Shown in pieces: positions 15,532-23,637 of a stretch of DNA of 36,205 nucleotides (its first letter is position 1; every line of letters begins with the position of its first letter). A program made the position numbers and the translations under genes. Origin of the DNA: Gammaproteobacteria bacterium (GTDB lineage: Bacteria > Pseudomonadota > Gammaproteobacteria > Burkholderiales > Rhodocyclaceae); NCBI GenBank assembly GCA_029289265.1, contig JARFTX010000035.1, forward strand, positions 1-36,205, in the 5' to 3' direction. A model generated the notes under the pieces. It saw nothing but the letters and a program-made list of their open reading frames with translations, made no database searches and was not told the origin of the DNA.

Positions 15532-16196
15532 ACAAGGTGGGCGTAATCCTGGCGGCGGCCCTATTTTGCGCGCCTGCGGCGCTCGCCGCCGACTGGCCCA
15601 CGATCTCGAACCCGGACGATGCGCGGGTGGAGTCGATCGGCGAGCAGATCCGGCTCAACGGGGTGCCGATGCGCATCCATCGCGTGCTCTCGGCACGTTC
15701 TCGGGACGATCTCGTCGAGTTCTACCGCACGAACCTGGGCCGGCGCCACGCCGAGGCGAGCGCTGGCGACGCCGTGGTGCTGTCCCAGGAGCGCGGCGAT
15801 TACTTCGTCACGGTCATGCTCAGGGCGCTCGCCCCGCACACCACCGAGGCCCTCGTCGCGGTCAGCGACATGGCGGAAGCCCGCCGCGCCGCGGGCCGGC
15901 CGCTCGGCTTCGTGCTGCCGGCCGACTCGGACCTGCTCTCCGACATGGAATCGGTCGACGGCAACCGACAGGCCCGCCAATTGGTCTTCGCCAATCGCCT
16001 CTCGCTCGACGCCAATCGCGACTTCCTCACCCGGGAGCTCGCCTCGCGCGACCTCTGGCCCGACGGCCCGCCCCTGCAGGACGCGGCCGGACGCTACGCC
16101 GGCCTCTATCGCGGCAGCCGCGGCGAGGCGCAGCTCACGCTGGTCCGCGCAGACGAGCAGACCCATGTGGTCCTGACCCTGATCCACGACCGATGA
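15528..16196 (+). CDS. Unknown exported protein of the Tad locus
   Basis: This 222-residue protein has a clean signal peptide (VGVILAAALFCAPAALAAD). The mature part has no motif I recognise. It has two similar-looking alpha/beta segments (VLSARSRDDLVEFYRTNLGRR and FANRLSLDANRDFLTRELASR), each resembling a compact fold in which a helix follows a strand. It is tied by ATGA overlaps to the pseudopilin before it and the small pilin after it, so it is translated with them. A periplasmic role in pilus assembly, such as a RcpB/pilotin-like accessory, is a guess from position only; no lipobox is present. Confidence 0.75.
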   Translation: MNKVGVILAAALFCAPAALAADWPTISNPDDARVESIGEQIRLNGVPMRIHRVLSARSRDDLVEFYRTNLGRRHAEASAGDAVVLSQERGDYFVTVMLRALAPHTTEALVAVSDMAEARRAAGRPLGFVLPADSDLLSDMESVDGNRQARQLVFANRLSLDANRDFLTRELASRDLWPDGPPLQDAAGRYAGLYRGSRGEAQLTLVRADEQTHVVLTLIHDR

Positions 16197-16381
16197 CCCC
16201 GCCCCGCTCCTCAGCCGCCCAGCGCGGCCAGTCGATGACCGAGTACCTCGTCGCCCTGCTCGTCGTGATGATGGTCGTCGGCATCGCCTTCGCCGGCGAG
16301 GCCTCGGCCATCGATCGCTTTCTCTCCGCCGTCCGCACGGCCTTCGACCGGCTGAGCGGTTTTCTTTCACTTCCCCTTTGA
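16193..16381 (+). CDS. Second, very small Flp-like pilin
   Basis: This 62-residue prepilin has the cleavage motif RG/QSMTEYLVALLVVMMVVGIAFAG, with Glu at +5 and Tyr at +6. A short amphipathic end (IDRFLSAVRTAFDRLSGFLSLPL) follows. Its motif is nearly that of the main pilin (GQGMTEY), but the tail is hydrophobic/amphipathic instead of polar. The start overlaps the upstream stop (ATGA). It may be a minor pilin, such as a pilus tip or initiation subunit. Confidence 0.82.
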   Translation: MTPPRSSAAQRGQSMTEYLVALLVVMMVVGIAFAGEASAIDRFLSAVRTAFDRLSGFLSLPL

Positions 16382-16394
16382 CGCGTTCCCTCCG

Positions 16395-17246
16395 ATGAAA
16401 TACCGAATCAACAAGAACTGGCTGATCCTGCTCGCCGCGCTCGCCGTGGGCGGCCTCGCCGCGATGGGAGCGAAGAACTACCTCGCGACGCAACTGGCTG
16501 CCATCCAGACACGCAACGAGCCTCAAGCGATGCTCGAGGTCGTGGTCGCCAAGACCAACCTGCCGCGCGGCAGCGCGATCTCCGCCGAGACCGTCGCCGT
16601 GCGCCCGGTTCCGCGCGAGTGGGCCCATTCCGGCGCAATCACGCCCGACCAGTTCGGCCGCGCCGAGGGCCTCGTGCTCGCACACCCCGCGGTCGCCGGC
16701 GAGGCCGTGCTGTGGGCCCAGCTCGAGGGCCAGCGCGCACCGACCTTCTCCGCCCGGCTCGCGCCCGGCCAGCGCGCCGTCACCGTCCCCGTCGACGAGA
16801 TCAGCTCGCTCTCGGGCATGGTTGAGCCCGGCGATCTGATCGACATCGTCGTCTCGGCCCGCAACGGCACGCGCAACTTCACCTTCAGCCTGCTGCAAAG
16901 CGTGTCCGTGCTCGCCACCGGCACCCGCGTCTCGGCCGACGAACGCGACGGCGACGGCCGCGCCCGGACCTTCACGACCATCACGCTCGACACCTCGCCC
17001 GAGGACGCCAAGCGCATCATCGCGGCGCGCGAGGTCGGGCGCGTCACCGCGCTGCTGCGGGCGCCGGGCGACACCGCCGAGGTCTCCCTCGCCCGCTCCG
17101 AGGCGAACGCCCTGCTGGGCCTGCTCTCCGCGACCGAGCCGGGCGTGAGCACCGTCCCGGTGATCTACGGCGGCGGGCCGATCACCAACGGCCAACACAT
17201 GCACCGGCGCGTCCCGCCCGACGACCCCGAGGCCGACGCACGCTAG
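16395..17246 (+). CDS. cpaB: CpaB/RcpC, Tad pilus assembly protein
   Basis: This 283-residue protein has an N-terminal membrane helix (WLILLAALAVGGLAAMGA) and a SAF domain (EVVVAKTNLPRGSAISAETVAVRPVP). The RcpC/CpaB core follows, with RAVTVPVDEISSLSGMVEPGDLIDIV as its clearest block. CpaB is a periplasmic component thought to link the secretin to the inner-membrane machine. It starts 13 bases after the small pilin, just upstream of the secretin, which is the usual order. Confidence 0.92.
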   Translation: MKYRINKNWLILLAALAVGGLAAMGAKNYLATQLAAIQTRNEPQAMLEVVVAKTNLPRGSAISAETVAVRPVPREWAHSGAITPDQFGRAEGLVLAHPAVAGEAVLWAQLEGQRAPTFSARLAPGQRAVTVPVDEISSLSGMVEPGDLIDIVVSARNGTRNFTFSLLQSVSVLATGTRVSADERDGDGRARTFTTITLDTSPEDAKRIIAAREVGRVTALLRAPGDTAEVSLARSEANALLGLLSATEPGVSTVPVIYGGGPITNGQHMHRRVPPDDPEADAR

Positions 17247-17329
17247 CGCCGCCAATCGACCACCGACGTCCCCGAACCGCACCGAATGGGGCCGCGCGCG
17301 AGCGCAGCCGGCCCGACCCAACCCGAACC

Positions 17330-18751
17330 ATGGCGAGTCCCGACTTGAAACAGCTATTGCCCACATTCTTGCGCAATGCAAGCCTGCTGCTTGCCCTTCT
17401 CTGGTGCGCATCCGTCGCGCACGCCCAGGCAGGCGCCGCGACCGAGATCGAAATGTTCGTCGGCGAGACGCGGGTGATCGCGCAGCCCGAGGCCGGCCGC
17501 CTCGCCGTCGGCAACGGCCAGGTGCTCTCCGCCGCCGTGCTCGACGACAAGGAAGTGCTGCTGATCGCCAACGATGTCGGCGTGTCCTCGCTCCACGTCT
17601 GGACCCAGGACGGCCGCAGGCGGCGCTTCACCGTCACCGTGGTGCCGGGCGAGACTGCCCGCATCAGCCGCGAGATCGCGCAGTTCGTCGCGACCGCGAT
17701 CCCCGCCGCAAGCGCTTCGGTGATCGGCGACAAGATCATCATCGAGGGCGACAACCTCAGCAACCGCGACCTGCAGCGCGTGCGCATGCTCGCCGAGCAG
17801 TACCCCCAGATCGTCGATTTCACCAACCCGATCGGCTGGGAAAAGATGATCGTGCTCGACGTCAGGATCGTCGAGTTTCCGGTCTCCGCGCTCAAGGAGA
17901 TGGGCCTGAGCTGGACCCGCACCGGCGGCGCGTCGCTCGGCGGCGTCTGGATGCCGGTGCGCCGCGGTGACGGCGGCCCGTTCCAGCTCAACATCCTCAC
18001 CGGCACCGAAAACCCGCCGCCGATCACCAATGCGCTCGATCCCGCCGCCGGCGTGCCGCTGCCTTCGAGCCTGAACGTGCTCTCAGCCGTCAACATGGGC
18101 CTCAATGCCCAATTGAACCTGATGGAGCAGAACGGCACGGCGACCATCCTCGCCCAGCCGACGTTGTCCGCACGAAACGGCGCCGAGGCCACCTTTCTCG
18201 CCGGCGGCGAGTTTCCCTACAGCGTCAGCAACATCAACGGCACCACCATCCAGTTCAAGCCCTTCGGCATCCGGCTCGAGATCACGCCGCAGGTTGATCA
18301 CAACGGCGTCATCCGGGCACGGATCATGAGCGAAGTGAGCGACCTCGATCTCTCGGTGACGACGACTTCCGGCCCGGCGCTGCGCACGCGCAAGACCGAG
18401 ACCGAGTTCAACGTGCTGCAGGGCGGCACCATCGTTCTGAGCGGGCTCCTCACGCGCGACACCAGCACCTCGCTCGACAAGGTCCCGTTCCTCGGCGACA
18501 TCCCGGTGCTCGGTGCGCTGTTCCGCTCCAAGCGCTTCCAGAACCGCGAGACCGAGCTGGTCGTGTTCGTCACGCCAGTCGCCGTGGACGACCACACCCT
18601 TGCCCAGGCCGAGAGCATGGCCCAGGCACTCGCCCGGCTCGAGCAGACGCCGCGCGTGGGCGTGCCGGACCTCGAAAGCGTCCCCCCCGTGCCTGCCCCC
18701 TCGCCCCCGCGCCGCAGCTTCGCGCCTCTTCCCGACTTCTACACGCCCTGA
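17330..18751 (+). CDS. cpaC: CpaC/RcpA, Tad outer-membrane secretin
   Basis: This 473-residue protein has a signal peptide (LLLALLWCASVAHA, cleavage before QAGA). Next is the N-terminal pilus-secretin domain (GETRVIAQPEAGRLAVGNGQVLSA), then a BON-like part (GDKIIIEGDNLSNRDLQRVRMLAE). The C-terminal secretin domain has the conserved FLAGGEFPY, IQFKPFGIRLEITPQV, VLQGGTIVLSGLL and VPFLGDIPVLGALFRS. It forms the outer-membrane gate for the Flp pilus. A Pro-rich tail (VPPVPAPSPPRR) ends it. An 83-base gap before it holds nothing I can name. Confidence 0.95.
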   Translation: MASPDLKQLLPTFLRNASLLLALLWCASVAHAQAGAATEIEMFVGETRVIAQPEAGRLAVGNGQVLSAAVLDDKEVLLIANDVGVSSLHVWTQDGRRRRFTVTVVPGETARISREIAQFVATAIPAASASVIGDKIIIEGDNLSNRDLQRVRMLAEQYPQIVDFTNPIGWEKMIVLDVRIVEFPVSALKEMGLSWTRTGGASLGGVWMPVRRGDGGPFQLNILTGTENPPPITNALDPAAGVPLPSSLNVLSAVNMGLNAQLNLMEQNGTATILAQPTLSARNGAEATFLAGGEFPYSVSNINGTTIQFKPFGIRLEITPQVDHNGVIRARIMSEVSDLDLSVTTTSGPALRTRKTETEFNVLQGGTIVLSGLLTRDTSTSLDKVPFLGDIPVLGALFRSKRFQNRETELVVFVTPVAVDDHTLAQAESMAQALARLEQTPRVGVPDLESVPPVPAPSPPRRSFAPLPDFYTP

Positions 18752-18775
18752 CCGGCCGAGCACCTCCTAACGCCC

Positions 18776-20443
18776 ATGTTCCAGATCACCATCAAAGAAC
18801 CCGACAAGCCGCAACGGCTCGAACTCGTCGAAGACACCGCCGCCACCATCGGCAAGGACCGCGGCTGCGCCGTCCGTCTCGCCGGCTGGCGCGTGGGGCG
18901 TGAGCACGCGCGCATCTTCCGCACCGGCAGCGGCTTGTTCATCCAGGATCTCGGCCAGTTCTTCGGCACTACCGTGAACGGCGCGCGCATCCAGCAGCAC
19001 GGCCCACTCGGGCCGGGCGACGAGATCGTGGTCGGCGCCTGCCTGCTCAAGGTCGAGGACCGCCTCGCAGCGCCGGCGACAGCGCCCGCGCCGGCACCGG
19101 CGGCGACGTCCGCCCCGCCCGTCGCGGCACCCGCCGCCGGCAAACCGGCGAGGCCCGCACCGGCCGCCTCACCCGACCGCTTCTGGCGCCGCCGCATCCA
19201 CGAAGCGCTGCTGGACGCCATCGACCGGCGTCGGCGCGACCTGATGCGCGTCGAGGATCACGAGCTGCGCGCCGAGACCGAGGCTCTGATCCGCGAGCTG
19301 ATCGCGGCCGAATCGGCGCTGCCCGAGGCGATCGACCGCGAGGCGCTGGTGCGCGACGTGCTCCACGAAGCGCTCGGCCTGGGCCCGCTCGAGGACTTGC
19401 TCGGCGACGACGCGATCACCGAGATCATGGTGAACCGCTTCGACGAGGTCTACGTCGAGCGTGCCGGCCGGCTCGAGCGCCACCCCATCACCTTCACCAG
19501 CGACCGCGCCGTGCTCGCCGTCATCGAGCGCATCGTCGCGCCGATCGGACGCCGCATCGACGAAGCCTCCCCCATGGTCGATGCCCGCTTGAAGGACGGC
19601 TCGCGCGTCAATGCCATCGTTCCACCGCTCGCGATCAAGGGCCCGACGCTGACGATCCGCAAATTCGCGCGGCGCGCGCTCGATGCCGACGACCTGATCG
19701 GCTACGGCGCGATGAGTCGCGCGATGGCCGAGTTCCTGCGCCTCGCCGTGCTCCACCGCCGCAACGTGGTGATCTCGGGCGGCACCGGCTCGGGCAAGAC
19801 GACGCTGCTCAACGTGCTCTCCAACTTCATCCCGGACGGCGAGCGCATCATCACCATCGAGGACGCGGCCGAGCTGCGCCTTGCCCACTCGCACCTGATC
19901 AGCCTCGAGACGCGCCCGGCCAACGCCGAGGGACGCGGCCAGGTGTCGATTCGCGACCTCGTCAAGAACGCTCTGCGCATGCGTCCCGACCGCATCGTCG
20001 TCGGCGAATGCCGCGGCGGCGAGGCGCTCGACATGCTGCAGGCGATGAACACCGGCCACGACGGTTCGCTCACGACGCTGCACGCCAACAGCCCCCGCGA
20101 CGCCTTGGCGCGCCTCGAGACCCTGGTGCTGATGGCCGGCATGGACCTGCCGCTGGGCGCGATCCGCGACCAGATCGCCGCGGCCGTCGACCTCATCGTC
20201 CAGCAGGCGCGGCTCGCCGACGGCCGCCGCCTGGTGACCGGCATCGTCGAGGTTACCGGCATCGAGTCCGGCCGCATCCAGCTGCAGGAGCTCTTCCGCT
20301 TCGAGCCCTCGGGGCGCGACGCCCACGGTTGCATCCAGGGCCGCTTCACCGGCTGCGATGCCGTGCCGGCCTTCTACGACGAGTTGCGCGAGGCCGGCAT
20401 TCCGGTCGATCTGTCGATCTTCGACCGGCAGGCCGACGCATGA
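18776..20443 (+). CDS. cpaF: CpaF/TadA secretion ATPase with N-terminal FHA domain
   Basis: This 555-residue protein is a fusion. Residues about 1-95 form an FHA domain (ATIGKDRGCAVRLAGWRVGREHARIF, then LFIQDLGQFFGTTVNG), a phosphothreonine-binding module. An Ala/Pro linker at about 98-128 follows. The rest is the type II/IV secretion ATPase: Walker A GGTGSGKTT at about residues 335-343, Asp box IITIEDAAELRL, Walker B MRPDRIVVGECRGGEA, and His box TGHDGSLTTLHANS. TadA powers pilus assembly. Most CpaF proteins lack FHA, so its presence suggests that a phosphorylated partner or kinase signal controls or positions the motor. Confidence 0.93.
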   Translation: MFQITIKEPDKPQRLELVEDTAATIGKDRGCAVRLAGWRVGREHARIFRTGSGLFIQDLGQFFGTTVNGARIQQHGPLGPGDEIVVGACLLKVEDRLAAPATAPAPAPAATSAPPVAAPAAGKPARPAPAASPDRFWRRRIHEALLDAIDRRRRDLMRVEDHELRAETEALIRELIAAESALPEAIDREALVRDVLHEALGLGPLEDLLGDDAITEIMVNRFDEVYVERAGRLERHPITFTSDRAVLAVIERIVAPIGRRIDEASPMVDARLKDGSRVNAIVPPLAIKGPTLTIRKFARRALDADDLIGYGAMSRAMAEFLRLAVLHRRNVVISGGTGSGKTTLLNVLSNFIPDGERIITIEDAAELRLAHSHLISLETRPANAEGRGQVSIRDLVKNALRMRPDRIVVGECRGGEALDMLQAMNTGHDGSLTTLHANSPRDALARLETLVLMAGMDLPLGAIRDQIAAAVDLIVQQARLADGRRLVTGIVEVTGIESGRIQLQELFRFEPSGRDAHGCIQGRFTGCDAVPAFYDELREAGIPVDLSIFDRQADA

Positions 20444-21288
20444 ACGCCACAATCCTCACCACCGCCGTCGCCGCCTCGGTGGCGCTGCTCGTCTGGGCGC
20501 TCGCCGACCTCGGCGGGCGGCTGCTCGCCACCTGGCGCGCACACTTCACCCGCGACGCCGACTTCCAGCTGCGCGAGCTCTTCCTGTACGCCGACCCGTC
20601 GCGCCTGTACGCGATCAACCTCGCCCTGATGCTGCTTGCGGCCGGCGCCGTGTGGCTCTCCACGCACAGCCTGACGCTCGCCGTGGCGGTCGCGCTCACC
20701 TTCGCCTTCACGCCCCGCCTCGTCTTCGTCTGGCTGCGCCGCCGGCGCATCGCGCGCATCGAGGCGCAACTGCCCGACGCCCTTCTCATGATCGCCGGCG
20801 CCGCCCGCGCGGGCCTGTCGCTGCCCTCGGCGATCCGTCAGGTCGGCACCGAGCTCGCACCGCCGCTCGTGCAGGAGTTCCACCTGATGCAGCACGAGCA
20901 GCGCCTCGGCGTGAGCATCGACGACGCCCTCGAGAACCTCTCGCACCGCGTCCCCGTGCAGTCGATCCGCCTCATGGTCTCGGCCATGCGCATCGCCTCG
21001 GAGACCGGTGGCGGGCTCGCGGAAACCCTCGAGCGCACCGCCGCGACGCTGCGCAGCCAGCACGCCATGGAGCTCAAGATCCGGGCGCTGACCTCCCAGG
21101 GCAAGCTCCAGGCCTGGGTTGTCGGGCTGCTGCCGCTCTTTCTGCTGTGGGTGCTGGCGCGCATGGAGCCCGAGGCCATGGCGCTGCTGTGGACCACGCC
21201 GCTGGGCTGGGGCGTGCTCGCCACAGTGGCCGTGATGGAGTTCTTCGGCGTCGTGCTGATCCGCCGCATCGTCGCCATCGACGTGTGA
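20440..21288 (+). CDS. tadB: TadB, inner-membrane platform protein
   Basis: This 282-residue protein has the type II secretion F (T2SSF) domain: LPDALLMIAGAARAGLSLPSAIRQV, then RLGVSIDDALENLSHRVPV and ASETGGGLAETLERTAATLR. Membrane helices lie at both ends. TadB and TadC together form the inner-membrane platform on which TadA acts. The start overlaps the cpaF stop (ATGA). Confidence 0.93.
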   Translation: MNATILTTAVAASVALLVWALADLGGRLLATWRAHFTRDADFQLRELFLYADPSRLYAINLALMLLAAGAVWLSTHSLTLAVAVALTFAFTPRLVFVWLRRRRIARIEAQLPDALLMIAGAARAGLSLPSAIRQVGTELAPPLVQEFHLMQHEQRLGVSIDDALENLSHRVPVQSIRLMVSAMRIASETGGGLAETLERTAATLRSQHAMELKIRALTSQGKLQAWVVGLLPLFLLWVLARMEPEAMALLWTTPLGWGVLATVAVMEFFGVVLIRRIVAIDV

Positions 21289-21296
21289 GCGCCACC

Positions 21297-22193
21297 ATGG
21301 ATATCGCCTTCCTCGACCCGCAATGGATTCTCACCGCCCTCGCGCTCGCGGCCGGGCTGTCGATGGCGCTCGCCGTCTGGGTGGCCTCGCGCCTGGCCGC
21401 CGCGGTGCCCGCCCAGGACCGCAGCTGGCTCGACGCGCCGCCCTGGGGCTACCGCATCGTCTGGTGGCCAGTGCATTGGCTCGCCCACTACCTGGAGCCG
21501 CGCCTGCCGGCGAGGCTGCAGTCGACCTTCGTCGCCCGGCTGCGCAACGCCGGCGTCGACTTCTCGCTCACCCCGGCCCAGTTCCTGGCCGGGCGCCTCG
21601 TCTGGGCGCTCGTGCTGGCGCTCATCGGCTGGCAGCTCGCCGGCGCCCTCGAGCTCGATCCGCTCTGGCCCGTGCTGGGAGCGCTCGCGCTCGGCTACCT
21701 CTTTCCCGCCCTGTGGCTCGGCGACCGCATCGAGGTGCGCCGCCGGCAGACGCTCAAGAGCCTGCCCTTCATGCTCGATCTGATCACCTTGTGCGTGGAA
21801 TCGGGGCTGAACCTCACCGGCGCCATCGCCCAAGCGGTTGCCAAGGGCCCGGCCGGGCCGCTCAAGGACGAGTTCGCCCGCCTGCTGCGCGACATCCGCG
21901 CCGGGCGCCCGCGCACCGAGGCGCTGCGCGAGATGGCCGTGCGCCTGGACATGGCGGCGGTGTCGAACTTCGTTGCCACGCTCGTCCAGGCCGAGGCCAC
22001 CGGCATGAGCCTCGGCCCCATCCTGCGCGCCCAGGCCGAGCAGCGCCGCACCGAGCGCTTCGCGCGCGCCGAGAAGCTCGCCATGGAAGCCCCGGTGAAG
22101 CTCCTCTTCCCGCTGCTCTTCTTCATCCTCCCGTGCGTCTTCGCGATCCTCATGTTCCCCATCGTCATGAAATTCATGGCCGCCGGCTTGTGA
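21297..22193 (+). CDS. tadC: TadC, inner-membrane platform protein
   Basis: This 298-residue partner of TadB also has a T2SSF domain: LPFMLDLITLCVESGLNLTGAIAQA, then AGRPRTEALREMAVRLDM and TGMSLGPILRAQAEQRRTERFARAEKLA in short blocks. It ends with the membrane helix FPLLFFILPCVFAILMFP, which is a very typical TadC ending. It starts 8 bases after tadB. Confidence 0.93.
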   Translation: MDIAFLDPQWILTALALAAGLSMALAVWVASRLAAAVPAQDRSWLDAPPWGYRIVWWPVHWLAHYLEPRLPARLQSTFVARLRNAGVDFSLTPAQFLAGRLVWALVLALIGWQLAGALELDPLWPVLGALALGYLFPALWLGDRIEVRRRQTLKSLPFMLDLITLCVESGLNLTGAIAQAVAKGPAGPLKDEFARLLRDIRAGRPRTEALREMAVRLDMAAVSNFVATLVQAEATGMSLGPILRAQAEQRRTERFARAEKLAMEAPVKLLFPLLFFILPCVFAILMFPIVMKFMAAGL

Positions 22194-22195
22194 GC

Positions 22196-22540
22196 ATGAA
22201 CACCCCTCACCCGCCGCTCGTCATCCGCCGCGCCGCGAGCTTCCTCGCCCGTCTGCGAGGCCTCACCTTCGCCCCGCCGCCGGCGCCCGGCCACGCCCTG
22301 CTGCTCGTGCCGTGCGCCGCCGTACACACCGCCTTCATGCGCGGCCCGATCGACGTGGTGTTCCTCGACCGCGCCGGCCGCATCCAGAAGATCGTGCCCC
22401 GTCTCGCGCCCTGGCGCGCCACCACCTGCCCGGCCGCGTGGCAGACGCTCGAGCTCGGCCCCGGCGAGAGCGCCCGCCTGGGCTTCGCGCCTGGCATGCA
22501 GGTGCCGGGTACGGAAGCCCGCGCGAGAGGCGCTGCATGA
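22196..22540 (+). CDS. DUF192 protein
   Basis: This 114-residue protein has the DUF192 core: SFLARLRGLTFAP, LLLVPCAAVHTAFMRGPIDVVFLD, then IQKIVPRLAPWR and a final ELGPGESARLGF. DUF192 is a small beta domain of unknown biochemical role. Some members are exported, but this one has no signal peptide. It starts 2 bases after the tadC stop (an overlapping GTG at 22190 is possible) and overlaps the next gene (ATGA), so it is within the Tad operon. The cysteine in VPCAAVH replaces the usual central position seen as a polar residue in some homologues. Confidence 0.85.
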   Translation: MNTPHPPLVIRRAASFLARLRGLTFAPPPAPGHALLLVPCAAVHTAFMRGPIDVVFLDRAGRIQKIVPRLAPWRATTCPAAWQTLELGPGESARLGFAPGMQVPGTEARARGAA

Positions 22541-23589
22541 GCACGCAATCGCGGCCCCTGCACGCACGCGGCGCCACCCTCGTCGAGTTCGTCGTGGTGG
22601 TGCCCACGCTCCTCTTCGTGCTGATGAACCTGGTCCAGTACGGGCTGCTCTACCACGCCAAGGGACAGCTGAACTACGCCGCCTTCGAGGCCGCCCGCGC
22701 CGGCACCGTGCAGCACGCCGACCCGGCCGCCATCCGCGCCGCCTTCACCCGCGCCATGACCGGCTACTACGGCGGTGGCACCACCAACGCCCAGCTCGCC
22801 GCCTCGCACACGCGCGCCGCCGCCGACACCGCCACGGCCGTGCGCATCGAGATCCTCTCGCCCACCAAGGAAAGCTTCGACGACTACCACAGCCCTGCGC
22901 TCGCCACCCGCCTCGGCGTCGGCGCCCGCGTCATCCCCAACGCCAACCTCGCCTTTCTCGACTGCCCCAGCGACCGCCCGGGGTGCCAACGCAATCCGGC
23001 CACCAACGCGAGCGGCCAGACCCTGGCAGACGCCAACCTGCTGAAGCTTCGCGTCACCTACGGCATCCCGCGCGAGAAACAGATCCCGCTCGCCGGCCTC
23101 TTCATGACGCGCGCGCTCGAGTTCCTGCACGGCGACGACAGCGACGCCTTCCGCCGGGGGCTGGTCGCCGCCGGCCGCATCCCGGTCGTCACCCACACGG
23201 TCCTGCGCATGCAGTCGCCCGCGATCGAGGCTGGCAACGCTTCGATCCCCGGCGCGGGCAATGCCGGAAAGCCGGTCGACCCGGGGCCCACCGACGCACC
23301 GCCCGAACTGCCCAAGTGTCCGGTCACGGATCCGACCTGCACCGAGGATCCCACCGTACCAGGGGACGGTGGCGGATCGGGTTCCGGCTCCGGTTCCGGC
23401 TCCGGTTCCGGTTCGGGTTCGGGTTCGGGCTCCGGTTCGGGCTCAGGTTCGGGCTCAGGTTCGGGAGGTGGGAGCGGCTCCAGCTCCAACGACTCGACCG
23501 ATTCGAGCTGCGACGCCCAAACCGATTCGGGCTGCCAGCCACCTCCGACGTCCTGCCAGGCTCCGCCCGGCTGGCTGGATGACGACTGA
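22537..23589 (+). CDS. TadE-like protein with Gly-Ser tract
   Basis: This 350-residue protein begins with the TadE-like prepilin segment RGATLVEFVVVVPTLLFVLMNLVQYG (Glu at +5 from the glycine), then KGQLNYAAFEAARAG. An extracytoplasmic domain with a CPSDRPGC pair follows. Near residue 255 it turns into a Pro/Thr stretch with CPVTDPTC, then a Gly-Ser repeat of about 36 residues encoded at 23368-23490. The Cys-rich end (SSCDAQTDSGCQPPPTSC) finishes with GWLDDD. The flexible linker and cysteine end suggest a domain displayed away from the membrane. It is the last gene of the Tad set before the RHS gene. Confidence 0.82.
   Translation: MSTQSRPLHARGATLVEFVVVVPTLLFVLMNLVQYGLLYHAKGQLNYAAFEAARAGTVQHADPAAIRAAFTRAMTGYYGGGTTNAQLAASHTRAAADTATAVRIEILSPTKESFDDYHSPALATRLGVGARVIPNANLAFLDCPSDRPGCQRNPATNASGQTLADANLLKLRVTYGIPREKQIPLAGLFMTRALEFLHGDDSDAFRRGLVAAGRIPVVTHTVLRMQSPAIEAGNASIPGAGNAGKPVDPGPTDAPPELPKCPVTDPTCTEDPTVPGDGGGSGSGSGSGSGSGSGSGSGSGSGSGSGSGSGGGSGSSSNDSTDSSCDAQTDSGCQPPPTSCQAPPGWLDDD
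23368..23490 (+). repeat. Coding Gly-Ser hexanucleotide-like repeat
   Basis: Repeats of GGTTCC/GGTTCG/GGCTCC/GGCTCA encode alternating Gly and Ser. The units are near-identical, so slippage could lengthen or shorten the linker in whole codon pairs without breaking the frame. Confidence 0.85.
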
Positions 23590-23637
23590 GACTGCTCAGC
23601 AATGCCCGACCATCGCTTGGAAACTACCCCCTCGGCC

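Noticed and set aside
15561-17411. 616-codon minus-strand open frame over the Tad genes
   Set aside because: The plus-strand genes here have signal peptides, pilin motifs and coupled starts; the minus frame has none of these.
23368-23490. Repeat tract as a possible CRISPR or regulatory array
   Set aside because: There are no spacers; the units encode an in-frame Gly-Ser linker of the TadE-like protein.
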